This document shows positions 10,461 to 21,675 of a DNA stretch of 64,000 bases, in pieces. The DNA is from Galdieria partita (Eukaryota; Rhodophyta; Bangiophyceae; Galdieriales; Galdieriaceae). The number at the start of each line of letters is the position of its first letter. Positions within the stretch are counted from its first letter, which is position 1. The notes under the pieces are model-generated. The model did not search any database and was not told where the DNA came from. It saw nothing but the letters and a program-made list of their open reading frames with translations. The stretch is taken from assembly GCA_025991245.1 (NCBI GenBank), contig BQMJ01000064.1, forward strand, positions 109,333 to 173,332. Direction: 5' to 3'. The translations under genes and the position numbers were made by a program.

Positions 10461-10493
10461 ATAAACCCTAAATAACCCTAATTAACCCTAAAT
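10461..10493 (-). repeat. interstitial telomere-like repeat (3 units of 10 nt)
   Basis: Three consecutive 10-nt units, ATAAACCCTA, AATAACCCTA and ATTAACCCTA, lie between the divergent Ima1-like and ADIP-like genes. The first is the exact reverse complement of the 10-nt unit TAGGGTTTAT that makes up the array at the right end of the window. The tract is 53 kb from that end and its G-rich strand is the minus strand, opposite to the terminal array. It could be a repair scar or a promoter element of the telo-box kind (AAACCCTA). Confidence 0.8.
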
Positions 10494-10549
10494 ACTACTC
10501 ATGAAAAAGGGCTCCTCAGGCGCCCAATTTTCAAAATCATTCTCTCAAA

Positions 10550-11902
10550 ATGAACAATGAAAACAAGTCTTTTTCTGAACAACTTAGTCTAGGAGAAGCA
10601 CTTTTAGAAAAATATTTTGGTCAAGATAAACAACTATTTGATCAAATCACGATGGAAGAAGAATATAACAACCAAGGTGTTTTGAAAGAAAACAAGGGCC
10701 ATTTGTCTCCCAACCTTCAAGAGAAAATAGAAAACTTGAATAGATTCTTATTGGCAGTAGGATATACTCCAAAACAAGTTATAGAGCAACACAATGATAA
10801 GGAAACTGCACTAGATTCCGCTATTCAGTTGATCTACCAGTTGATACAAGGTGAACAAAGACAAAAGAAACAACAAGAGGATTGGTTGTTGAGCTTTCAA
10901 CAGTTGGAAACGAAATACAAACGTGCTCAACAAAGTATAGAAAAACTGGAAAGAAAAATGGAAGAAAAGTATAAACAACACAATCTTGCTAAAACCAAAT
11001 ATGAGAGACAAATCCACGAGTTGGAACTGCAGTTACAAAAATGGATAGAAGAGTGCACGGAATGGAAGATAAAGGCTGCCAATTGGGAGCAATTACAGTT
11101 ACAGTTTGGCTATGAATTGAGAAAGAAGGATAAAGAATATCAACGCTTACAACAAAAATTACAGGAAATCATGCAACAGCAATCAAGAAGAGTCGGCAAT
11201 CATAAGAATGGAGAGAGTGGAATATCTGCTGCGTATTGGAGAGAACAAAAATCAAGGAAAGGATTATGTGAGGAAGATTGGCTCAAAGAAGAAGCTTATC
11301 GAATGATGGAAAATAGTTTCCAAGATAGAATTCAAAAGCTGCAACAAGAGAACGCATCCTTGAAGAATTTTATGAATGAAATATATTACAAAATGGAGCA
11401 AAAGATGGTTCATGCATCCATTCATCCACAAAATAGCAAATTGGAAAATGAAGATTTGCATAATCCTTTGCGTTGGAAACTAGACTTGCCTTTTGAAAGT
11501 GTAAAAGAAGATATCCAAAAGTACTTTGATGACAAACTAGAGCAACTCTTATCTATGGGATCTTCTTTATGGACGGAAGAAGAAATACAAAAGACAACCC
11601 AAAGAGATGAAAGTCACGATTCTTTGATATCTACTCTACAACGAACAACTGTTCATTCCAACGAAAGTACTCTTTTATATTCAAAAGAACAAAATGGGCA
11701 ATCATCTGATAGTGATTTACTATATCCTAAGGAATCCAAAGAGGATTTCTTATCTTCCTATGGTAGAGACAACGATGAAACAAATGAATATGATCGGAAT
11801 GAATCCAAGGAAATGGATAATGTATGCATGCCAACTTTCGAACCGTGTACTTTGAATGAACCCAAAGTTGAAGAAGAAGAAAATTTAGATGATTATCTTT
11901 GA
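10550..11902 (+). CDS. long coiled-coil protein, ADIP/Msd1 (SSX2IP)-like
   Basis: Single exon, 450 residues. After an N-terminal region with LNRFLLAVGYTPKQVIEQ, most of residues 100-220 is charged heptad-rich coiled coil, ending in FGYELRKKDKEYQRLQQKLQ. That layout, with an HELRKK-like box at the end of the coil, resembles the ADIP domain of afadin/alpha-actinin-binding and Msd1/SSX2IP proteins, which anchor microtubules at organising centres. A second short coil follows, then an acidic serine-rich tail. The assignment is by pattern and needs a profile search; a generic coiled-coil protein is the alternative. Confidence 0.55.
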   Translation: MNNENKSFSEQLSLGEALLEKYFGQDKQLFDQITMEEEYNNQGVLKENKGHLSPNLQEKIENLNRFLLAVGYTPKQVIEQHNDKETALDSAIQLIYQLIQGEQRQKKQQEDWLLSFQQLETKYKRAQQSIEKLERKMEEKYKQHNLAKTKYERQIHELELQLQKWIEECTEWKIKAANWEQLQLQFGYELRKKDKEYQRLQQKLQEIMQQQSRRVGNHKNGESGISAAYWREQKSRKGLCEEDWLKEEAYRMMENSFQDRIQKLQQENASLKNFMNEIYYKMEQKMVHASIHPQNSKLENEDLHNPLRWKLDLPFESVKEDIQKYFDDKLEQLLSMGSSLWTEEEIQKTTQRDESHDSLISTLQRTTVHSNESTLLYSKEQNGQSSDSDLLYPKESKEDFLSSYGRDNDETNEYDRNESKEMDNVCMPTFEPCTLNEPKVEEEENLDDYL

Positions 11903-12063
11903 AAGTATTATCAAGTTTTTACCAACAAGGAATAGCCACAATGAAAGTTCTTCATTGAATAAACTTTTCTCAAAGGAAAATGATTTCTTTTCATGATTTC
12001 ATTTGTCTTTTGACAATTCCATTGGAACTTTAAGGATCCAACGAATAGTACAATATATATATA

Positions 12064-13206
12064 ATGAGTATTCGAAAGTTTGCAAAGTTTTTGTATCTTG
12101 TTGTTCTTTTCAACTAGTATATGTTAGGGCCAAATATTGGGGAACTTGGTATCAAGGTTATGAAGGAACTTGGTATGGAGAAGATGAAAAGGACTCTATT
12201 GCTTTGAAGCATCAACTTGATCAGTGGTTACAAAAAGCAAAAGAGAATGGTCAGTAGTTGTTATGAAAACTTGAAAAGACTTGACCTTTTCTAGTTGGAC
12301 ACTTGGAACAATATAGAAATGGTTTATTAAAGGCAGTCATTGTTCCTCATGCAGGATACTCCTATTCTGGAGCCACTGCAGCACACTCCTATGCTCGTAT
12401 AGATCCTTCTCTTTACGATCGAGTATTTGTACTCGTAAGAATTACATTTTGGTTCGTATCTTGAATTTGAATGTTTTCTATGAAAGGGTCCTTCTCACTA
12501 TTATCGAATGTCTGATTGTCGAGTGACTCCTTTTGAGCAATTGGAAACACCTTTTGGACCCTTATCCATTGACGTCAAGTGTTGTGAGTCACTTGTTGCT
12601 ACTCAAAAGTTTAGTTTTTTGGATAAAAGTGTGGATACTCAAGAACATAGTTTGGAGTTGCAGTTTCCTTTTTTAAAGGCAGTTTTTGGCTCTTCCAACG
12701 TTCAGTTGGTTAATATTATGGTTGGTGTGTTGGATACGGCCTCTAAAGAAGAATATGGAAAGTTGTTGGCTCCTTATATGAAGGATCCTCGAACTCTGTT
12801 TGTGATTTCTTCTGATTTTTGTCATTGGTTAGTATTCTATATATATATTAGGACTAGGAAAGTTGTATGAATATCACGATATAGGGGTAAACGTTTTGGT
12901 TATCAATATTATGATCGACAAGATGGTGAGATATTTGAGTCTATTGAGAAATTGGACCGTCTTGGAATGACAACCATTGAACATCAAAATGCCAAAGAAT
13001 TTGCAACTTATTTGGACAAGTATCAAAATACTATTTGTGGTCGCAATCCTATTGGTGTGTTACTACACATGATTGAGTACTTGAAGAGAACAGATTCTTT
13101 TCAGTTGGAAACATTGTTCGTTCGATATGATCAATCGATGAAATGCAAAACGATGCAAGACTTGTCCGTAAGTTATGCTGCTGCATGGACCCTCCAAAGT
13201 ATTTGA
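12064..13206 (+). CDS. MEMO1: MEMO1-family protein
   Basis: Five exons (12064..12077, 12128..12249, 12295..12434, 12487..12827, 12885..13206) give 312 residues, close to human MEMO1. The first exon is only 14 nt, but it supplies the N-terminus and fixes the frame: MSIRKAKYWGTWYQG. Conserved sites include VIVPHAGYSYSG, VLGPSHYYRM, LFVISSDFCHWG, LGMTTIEHQN and TICGRNPIGVLL, which carry the histidines and cysteine of the MEMO metal/redox pocket. MEMO proteins share the fold of non-haem iron dioxygenases and are linked to redox and cytoskeletal signalling. The stop is 30 bp from the convergent orphan gene. Confidence 0.92.
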
Positions 13207-13236
13207 ATACAATAAAGATTTGTGAAGGATTGTTAT

Positions 13237-16134
13237 TTACATTCCATGAGTTGTCCATTGCAGTTTGGTTTGTTTGTCTTGATGGTCACTTTGACTGAAG
13301 CTCAGATGGAAATGAGAAGTAGGTGGTCGAGCACTCATCCAATCTCTCAATATTTGATATTTCTTATTCCTAAGTGTAAGATTGTTTAACCATCTTTCAT
13401 AGTCCTGATGATGAAAGAAAAACTTGACATAAAAGATACGCCGAAATGGAGGATGCAACTGAATAATAGTGGATATATGAATCATGTGCTTCCTATCATT
13501 TTGTGGTTGATTGGATAGACAACATAGAAAGATAATACTTAGTTGATGATACATTTCCATCAAATGTGATAATAATATATTCCATCCTTGACTCATTTCT
13601 ACTGTTCTTATGGCCATAACATAAATACCACATGGACGACAATCTTCCTCTTCATTACAAGTCTTCTTACAAACCAAACTTGATAGAATCCTCTGATATA
13701 AATGATCATATGTACTCCATTTCAGATGAGAGTCCTATATATCAATCAATATTTTGTGTCTTGATGCAATGATGGGATATAAAATGGACTGATTTCTTAC
13801 CTGAATATAATGATTCCGATCCAATACAATGCATCGATATTCAATAACTTGTGACATTATCCATTCATACAACTGAGTTGCTATCCAACTTGGCCAATGA
13901 GATAATGTTTCATGAAAGGATATACAGTTGACTGACTTCCATTCCAACATGGAAATGTCCAAAATTGCATAATATCGACGAATATCTTGTTGTCCTTGCA
14001 AAGTCTTTCTTTCTACAATATCTATTCCTGACTTGACCCTTTTCACTCCTCTATTGTTAAGATCTCGTTTCAATATATGAGTAGTATAACGAGTAAGAGT
14101 TATTATTAAGATGCGAAAAGGAACATTTCGAAAGTTGGGTAAGCACTTTCGTTGTTGTTCATAGGTTTGTTTCAATTGTTTGCATATCTGAATAATGAAA
14201 TCTGTTTTGGGATGTACCAACTTGTCTACTTGTCCCAAATCCTCCAGAATATCTTGCAACGATCTCATACAAGGTAACATAGCACCATAACGTTTCTGTG
14301 CAGTCTCTAAATATTTGGATGCAGCAAACAAGCCATCATGTAGAGTATAATCATAAGCAGTTCTCAAAGTATGAAGTGCAATGAGTTGTTGAATATCTGA
14401 TAGAAAAGTATGAGTGGATGTCGTTGTGGCATAAGAACAATGCCAGTCATTGTCGGTATTCTTCCGAGGTTTAGAAGCTTGAAGAGTTTGAAAGTGTTGT
14501 TGAATATAATGTCTGGCTTTGTATAAAGTATTTTCAATACTGGCGGCACTCAAATCTACCAAGCCTATATTGTCAGGTATGCTTAGATGGCAACCCACTT
14601 GGAGTTGTTGAATAAAAGTAGTTGCATGGTCTTCAATCACTTTCAATCCTTCTATCTGATATCCAGATGGTTGAAAAGTTATCCATGTTTGGCGAAGATG
14701 CTCCAAAAGATTGCCTAGTTGTGTATCTTGTAAGCTTAGGATTAGCATATCGGAACTTGAATGATTCAACATAGACACCATTGGATGAAGGTCGATATTC
14801 AATATATGGGTTGATAAAGGATCAACGAGACAAGCATCACATGTTTCTATAAAGGGAGAACAAAGCTCCCAATACATGTTCTGATTCACACTATCTATTT
14901 GCTTATTGCAACAATTGAAAGATTGTACAGTATAAACAACCAGTGAAAACTCCTCATCTCTTGAGATATGAGATAAGTGATCGACATGACATAAATAACA
15001 ACAACTTTTATCCGAGGATAAATCGAGAACCTTGAAAGAGATTGAGAATAAAGTAATCAATTGGATTTTCTTCCTACCAACTGAGGACCAATGAAGCTTT
15101 TCAATAAAGCAGCAACAAATGAATATTCATCCTGTGCAATCCAAAGACATCTTTGTCCTGTATCAGTTGCTATCAAATGATGATAAACCATAACAACTCC
15201 CACTAAAAATATTTCCAATGGAGGTGGTAACAACAGAAAAGACTTGCAACCCATTAAACGTTGAGTCAAGGACATAAAAGTAGCAGAAATACAAGTTTTT
15301 TTGGGAATATGCACATGACATATCGAATCTAAAGAAACTTGGTCACGTGATGAAGACTTGGGATTCATACTCACCTCTCTTTGGCTCTGATATAGTATGC
15401 ACAGTATCCTTTGTTTCCTCTTCTGGATGATACTTTTGTCGAATCTTATTTTGCGCCTCATTACTAGCCATGTCAAGAAAATCGTCCAATGGATCATCAT
15501 ATTGGATAGCATTGAAGACATTTTCGTTGGAATTCTTAGGTTGCTTGATATCATTTTTCCATTTCGAAAAAGTCTGTAAAGACACGATTTTTTCTTTTTC
15601 AACCAGTTTGGAAGATATAACTTGCAACTTGAAGAGGGAATAAGGCCTCTTCCTGCAATGTTGTTCGTAATATTGCATTTTCCAACAAGTGTAGAGATGC
15701 TGTACGAATAACTGATGAGCTTCAAATGTTTCTTCTAAAATGTCTTCCAACCATATTTCCCATTTCATAGGATTGGACTCTAAGCACGGAATTCCTATCC
15801 AATCCAGTATGATTTGAGAAGCTTTTGTACAAAATACAGGAGCTTTGTCTGAACATGAACTTGGGTGCTTCTCAATGATCGTTTTTGGTTGAATGGTTTG
15901 CAATAGACAAGTATCCAACAACGAAATGGATTCTTCAAAAGGATTGTACCATAATGTATCAACTTGTTTCCATGGGAGAAAATTATCTTGTGTATTCTTC
16001 AGCATACAGTGTCTAACGGTTAATTTGCTTATGTAGAGGATAGATTCTTTGGTATCCTGAGAACAATTCATAGTTTGACTCCATTCATATTCCTGAAACA
16101 AAACATTTCCTAATTGACATATCAAGTCTTCCAT
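13237..16134 (-). CDS. 912-residue protein of unrecognised family
   Basis: Four exons (15375..16134, 15078..15328, 13801..15030, 13237..13734) splice through GT-AG introns of 46, 47 and 66 nt with phases preserved. The ATG at 16134 begins MEDLICQLGNVLFQEYEW. I do not recognise the family. Visible features: an acidic stretch DDPLDDFLDMAS near residue 230; a hydrophobic strand LEIFLVGVVMVYHHLI followed by LWIAQDEYSFVAALLKSF; a cysteine/histidine-rich patch SCCYLCHVDHLSH; and helical sequence in the second half. The layout could suit a DNA-repair or structural protein, but no catalytic motif is evident. The gene is divergent from the PPR gene; the nearest ATGs are only 3 bp apart. Confidence 0.65.
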
Positions 16135-16215
16135 AATATGCAACTCGCAAAGACAAAATGCACAAACAAAACACAACTCTTCAAATGGGGTGTGTTGGCA
16201 TTTTTTCTTGAAGAA

Positions 16216-19183
16216 ATGGCGCTCTTGTCAGACAGACTTAGACTTGGTTTTCTGTATATTCCCTTACGTACAACATATGCACTAAAGAGCCATACGAGTT
16301 GTCAATGTTGTCACAGTTATAAGCAATGTAGAGCCTTTTGGAAAGATAAGAATAAGACAAAACAACCGTGTCATCGTTCATTCTTCAACCAGACCAAAAG
16401 AGGAAGCAAACGCTTTTTCACGATATATTCAACGGCCAGTAGTCAATCAAAAAATGAAAGCGAGTCTTTGGAAAGTTCTAGTAAAAATCTTCGACCTCCG
16501 TTTAAGAGATTAAAGAAAGCAGATGCTTCACAGGATACCTCGTCGGGGGGATATATAGTTCTCTCTTCAAAAGAACGCAGAATGTTGAGTTTCATCAGGG
16601 AATCTAAGCCTCAGGAAGCTTATAAATTATTTTTACGCCATACCAAGCTGACTATAACAACTCCTACTATGAATCAGCTGTTACAAAAGTTAGGAAACTG
16701 TAGAAAAGGTGTGGAAATGTGGGATCTATATGAAAAGGCTCGTTCCAGAGGAGTTTTTCCTTCTATTTTAACTTTTACTATCTTATTGTCTCGTATTGGT
16801 TCTATACCTCGAGATAACCAACAAGCAGTGGTTCACTTACTGCATCAGCAGTTATTAAACGAAAAAGATCAACTTGAGATGGATATTCGCACTTTGAATT
16901 CTCTGATGTATGCATATTGTCAGTTAGGGAAAGTGGATTCTGCATTTGAAGTTTTTCGGAATTTGAAGAGAGACTTTGACATGTATCCTAATGAAGTATC
17001 TTGTAACATTCTATGTAAAGGTCTTATTCAGGCAGGTCGTTTCTCGGAAGCTTTGGAACTTTTTTCAGTTGAAATGCCAGCTATGAATGTATTGCCTTCT
17101 GTGACAACTTATGCTATTATTTTTGAAGCTTTTGGGAGATTAGGAAAATTGGATTCCATGTCGCAGCTCTGGAAGCAAATGTTACAGAGAGGACATCAGC
17201 CTACCGAAGCTGTTTATTTTAGTGTCATGTATGCTTGTGCTATTCATGGGGATTTGACTTTGATGTTTGAGTATTTTCGCAAGATGGTGGAAGACGGCAT
17301 TCATCCCAACGTTAGAATGTATGGAATGATTATTGATGCATTAGGAAAAGCAGGAAAACTGGAATTGGCGTTTAGTTGGCTCCAAAAAATGACAGAAGAA
17401 GGAATTGCTCCTAATGATTATATTTATACTTGTTTGATTTATGCTTGTGGTAATGTAGGAGATATGGAACTTGCTATGAATGTTTATGAGAGCATGCGTC
17501 GTTCTGGTTTATCTGGCAATATTGTCACCCTATCCACTCTATTGCATGGCTATTGTAAGAACAAATATCCTTTGGAAGCACTCAATATCTTTCATAAAAT
17601 GTGCAGAGCAGGTTATCGTTTAAGTAAATCACAATTTCATGAGGTAAAGTTTGTTATAAATACAAGTTGCTCGAATGAAGCATTTTGGAAAAGCTTTTCC
17701 ATTGCTTAGGTCAATTTAGGATGATACCTGAAACCTTGCAAGTATTTGAAATACTCATTAAGCAACGTCTTAGTTGTACCACCGATGATTTATTCGATAT
17801 ACTTTGGAATACGTCTTTTGCGGGGAATGATAATCTTTCTATTTTGGTTTATCAAAGTAAGTTTGTTCCATGGAAAGAAGGTAACATCCTAACGAATGGT
17901 CATTCAGAACTCAAAGAATATGAAGCTCTTATGGTACAATCTGAGGCATTATATTTGTATAGCCATCGAAATGAACCTAAAACTGCCTTACAATGGGGAT
18001 TATTGAGACTTGATTCATTACGTACTCGTACGGATGTTTATGTTGCGGAATTTTATCATATTTTGCTTTATATTGCAAGTTTATGTGGAGATGAACAATG
18101 CTTTTTCTTATTATTGGATGAAATGATAGAAAGTCAACTAGCGAATACGGTATGCCATTTTATATTTGGAAAAATGATTTTACTGAAGACTCCTTTTTCA
18201 CAATGGATGTCATGATAGCGTACTTTAACTGTTCTTATATGTAGTATTGCCCAAATGATGATCATGAAGAATCAACAGCGCACTGAATCATCATCAGTCA
18301 GCACTGTGCATATTTTGGATACCGGTATAGTTTGTTGTGATGCACTTTTCCAGTTAGCTATGGATGAATTCTTTTGTTTACCTTTATCATGTTATTCCAA
18401 GGAACCCAAGGAGCCTTATCCTGAACAGTTGCCATGGCAGTTGTTGGATAGTTTACAACCTTTATGGAAAGATGCTGTTGAGTCTCCTGTCTCTTTCAAA
18501 GCTTTGTTATTCATCTTTGATATTTGTGATAGTCAAAAGATTGCCATTGACCGTTTAGGTATGTCTTTTGATTTTTTATATATCCAAAAGTATTGATATA
18601 TGTAGCTTACAATGCCACTTTTTGGAGTTTGATGAGCACTAGTTCAACTCAAGTGGTTGAAACATTCTATGAGAGAATGGAAAGAGATGGAGTGGGTAGC
18701 AATCTATGGACTTTTACTATTTTAGCCACTTGGAAACTTTCTCAAGAGAATCCTCCCATTGAAAAAGTTATGGATTGGGCGAGTCAAGTACCTGATAGCA
18801 TTGAGTTGTATAATATTTTATTGAGTTTTTATCGTAAACGAGGACAATTGGACAAGATGTTGCAATTATTTCGTAAAGTTCGTTCTCAAGTTTCACTGGA
18901 TAGGGTTACCTATCAACTATTAGTGGAAGCATGTTTTGAACAAGGTGATCGTGTGAAAGCATTGGCAGCTTTGAGACATATGAAGGAATCACAAATACAA
19001 TGGAGTTGGCAGCAATGGAAACATGTAAGTGAAGTTTGTCTTCGGTCAGGATTGATGGAAGAAAGTCGATCATTTTCACAACAAGCTTTACGAATAGAAA
19101 AGGAAGAAATGGAGCAGCAGCGTTGTTATTTAGAACAATTGCATTTATTATTAGGTCGATCCCTACAAAAGGAGAAAGGATAG
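16216..19183 (+). CDS. pentatricopeptide repeat (PPR) protein, organellar
   Basis: Four exons (16216..17648, 17681..18208, 18245..18558, 18606..19183) give 950 residues. From about residue 150 there are clear P-type PPR units of about 35 residues, for example VTTYAIIFEAFGRLGKLDSM, VRMYGMIIDALGKAGKLELA and DYIYTCLIYACGNVGDMELA; a second block lies near the C-terminus. PPR proteins bind organellar RNA for processing, stability or translation. The basic N-terminus (MALLSDRLRLGFLYIPLRTT) suits a mitochondrial or plastid transit peptide. An in-frame ATG at 16138 is an alternative start. Two introns are very short (32 and 36 nt); the first junction is the least certain. Confidence 0.85.
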
Positions 19184-19185
19184 AG

Positions 19186-19635
19186 ATGGATTGGGGGATG
19201 GATCAACTCTGTTTTCAAAGCACTTGTCCTTTCCTCCATCGCTTGTCTTTACATAAAAAAAAAGGATACTTGTTGCAATCTCATCGCTGGCCCAAGTTAT
19301 TATGCCTCAACCACAAAAAGCTGCTTCCTATACTCCCTTCAAAGATGATGTCCACTTTTGAAACGCAGTCTGAACAGCGTTGCGGTATCCGTTGTGGTGA
19401 TCTTGTCCAAGTGAAAGCGGACCTTGTGGTCTATCATGTTCCCAAGATGAAAGGACAAGGGATCTCGTTGAAAGACAAGGTGGGAAAAGTGATTGGATTT
19501 TGTGATTCTTATAAAGGTGAGCCTATCACTGCGAATTATCCGATAGTCGTAGAGTTTACGCATGATTCGTTGGTATTTACGAGTCATTTGGCAGTGGAAG
19601 AGTTGCAACGAGTACAACACAACATACAACAGTAA
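19186..19635 (+). CDS. ftrV: ferredoxin-thioredoxin reductase, variable (alpha) chain
   Basis: 149 residues from the ATG at 19186. The C-terminal 75 residues are the FTR variable-chain SH3-like barrel: RCGDLVQVKADLVVYHVP, LKDKVGKVIGFCDSYKG, PITANYPIVVEF and the closing LAVEELQRV. It supports the catalytic Fe-S chain that passes electrons from ferredoxin to thioredoxin in the plastid stroma. The first 70 residues are basic and lack acidic residues near the start, as in a plastid transit peptide. The start is two bases after the PPR stop on the same strand, so its promoter must lie inside the PPR gene or the two share a transcript. Confidence 0.88.
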   Translation: MDWGMDQLCFQSTCPFLHRLSLHKKKGYLLQSHRWPKLLCLNHKKLLPILPSKMMSTFETQSEQRCGIRCGDLVQVKADLVVYHVPKMKGQGISLKDKVGKVIGFCDSYKGEPITANYPIVVEFTHDSLVFTSHLAVEELQRVQHNIQQ

Positions 19636-19759
19636 TATCTCTCTTCTATACTTCATATAAAAAAACGGGTTGACTCTGAATAGACAGAGCGAGTGATTCG
19701 ATGTTATCTGTAGGATAATCACTGTATTTTTGGATCCACCACAAGAGATTCGTCATTCT

Positions 19760-21653
19760 CTAGTTTGTTGCTCGCCTTTGTCTTGTTTGCTTTTCACGTT
19801 CCAACAGCTCTCTGCCTAAACGTTCATATTGCAGATCATCATCACGTTCAAATCCAAACTGTTTCAATCCTAGAGCGGATAAGAGTCTCGTCCATAGTTG
19901 AAAGCTCGTTCCCAGTACAAAGAGTAGCAACACTACTGGGAAGAATGCGTTGAAACTGTTTCCTAGAATAGGCAATACTTGCATACTCTGCTCCACTTTG
20001 CTAAACGATGTAGTAGGCAGCAAAGATGCCGGTATGGAAGGATACAACAACGGCACAGCAAATGCAGTTTCATGCACGCATGTCAAAAAATTATAACACA
20101 GCGGAACCGTAAAACGACAACATAACAAAGCATTGAGAAATAAGGAATACGTGTCGGTGTGTTGTGGAATGAGTTCATAAAAGCGATACAAATTGAAATG
20201 AAACAAAGAATAATAAACACACAGCGCCAAATAAGCAATCGAGAATAACGATATCAACTATGCCAAAACACAATAGAATGATCCATCTCAACTCGTGTCC
20301 CAACGACTACTTACTTGAATAGCATAATTGCTCATTCCTTGGCGGTGAATCCATAGCGATAGAGGTGAAACATCCCAATGATGAGAAGTTTTCAAACTCC
20401 AAATAGTCGTTTCACTCCAAAGAAATAAAACGGACAGCGCAATCGCTATACACGCGAGGAATCGACTCATCAGTAAAAGATAAAAGGAATGCCAAGAATA
20501 ACTATTCGGTATCCAAATAGACTTCCAACTCGTGCCATTCTTCCAAGCAATCCACTGCTCCAATTGAAAAGCCTCATCACACGTACGACTCCACAAATAA
20601 CTCGACTTGCGATATTCTATGACCTACTCAAAGTTTTTGTCAAAGAAATACAATCCCATTCGCCTTTCCTACTCTTTGATAAAGCCTTTGATGTAAACGA
20701 GCTAAGAAATTTTCAGTAATCAGTTTAGGTATTTCTGCTGTTCTATCAGGAACAGGTAACGCAACTCTTAAATCTTCTCTTGGTATTTCTCTTATAATGA
20801 CTTGAATAAAGTTGATCAGGCGATGTCTCTGTTGAATAGAGGATGGAGCTATGCCTGGTGGTTGCTCATCGATTGTTTCAGAGCCATCACGAATATCCTC
20901 CAAAGCTAATAATTGTGCCAGTTTTTGTTGCACTCTTTCAATCTGTCCCAATATTTGTGCCAAATCAGCTCTTGCTTCATCCATGCGATCGTTATATTCG
21001 GTCACTTTGAATTCACAATATCTCAATCTTCTATTCAAGTCTCCAAGATGCCATAAAGCCCTGGGAATTTGTACAATCCCATATCCGAGCATACATATCA
21101 CACCCAACAATCCAAAAGCGTTGGATAATCCAATCAACAAACCCATCAGTGAATAAGCAGAAAGGTGATATCGAATTGCCATATATATTCCAAAACCGAT
21201 AATGAATATTCCACAAATAGCGTAGAACAAAGCATTCGACCATAGCGCAGTTTGTAGTCGTTTGAGAAAGGAATAATCACCAGCAACGGCGTATTGTGAA
21301 CATATGGGCAACCATAGCCACGTCAAAGCAAACGATATCCAATAAATAATCAACCATAGGATATATACAAAGCCTGGACGAGTTTCATGAACGGGACAAT
21401 CACCTTTTTGATAACCCGTATATTCAGAGTAAGCCACCAATACTTGACAACGATCCACCAGTGTTTCTGCTAAATCCAAAGGAACCAAGAAAATAACCAC
21501 CAGACAAATGAACCAAGTCAAACCAACAAATAGATAGACATACCAAGAAGTAGCACCTCTTTTAGCACTATAATAGAATAATAAACATAATACAATGATG
21601 GCAATGATGGGAACTTCAACTACAAAAAACAAAAGTTGGCCAAGAAATAACAT
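19760..21653 (-). CDS. LMBR1 domain-containing protein 2 (LMBD2) homologue
   Basis: Three exons (20673..21653, 20315..20623, 19760..20257; introns 49 and 57 nt) give 595 residues. The protein has a polytopic N-terminal half beginning with VVEVPIIAIIVLCLLFYYSA, a loop with ARADLAQILGQIERVQQKLA that looks coiled-coil, and a second membrane block with VLPILGNSFNAFFPVVLLLF near the end. VPLDLAETLVDRC and GLSNAFGLLGVICMLGYG are typical of the LMBD2 branch of LMBR1-like membrane proteins, linked in animals to receptor signalling. The N-terminal ATG is 22 bp from the divergent PP5 ATG. Confidence 0.85.
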
Positions 21654-21675
21654 TTCTCAATTGGACACAAAGAAT

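Noticed and set aside
13237-16134. XPF/FANCM- or SHOC1/ZIP2-like nuclease for the orphan gene
   Set aside because: No ERKXXXD-type or helicase motif could be found; the impression came from a few hydrophobic and Cys-rich words only.
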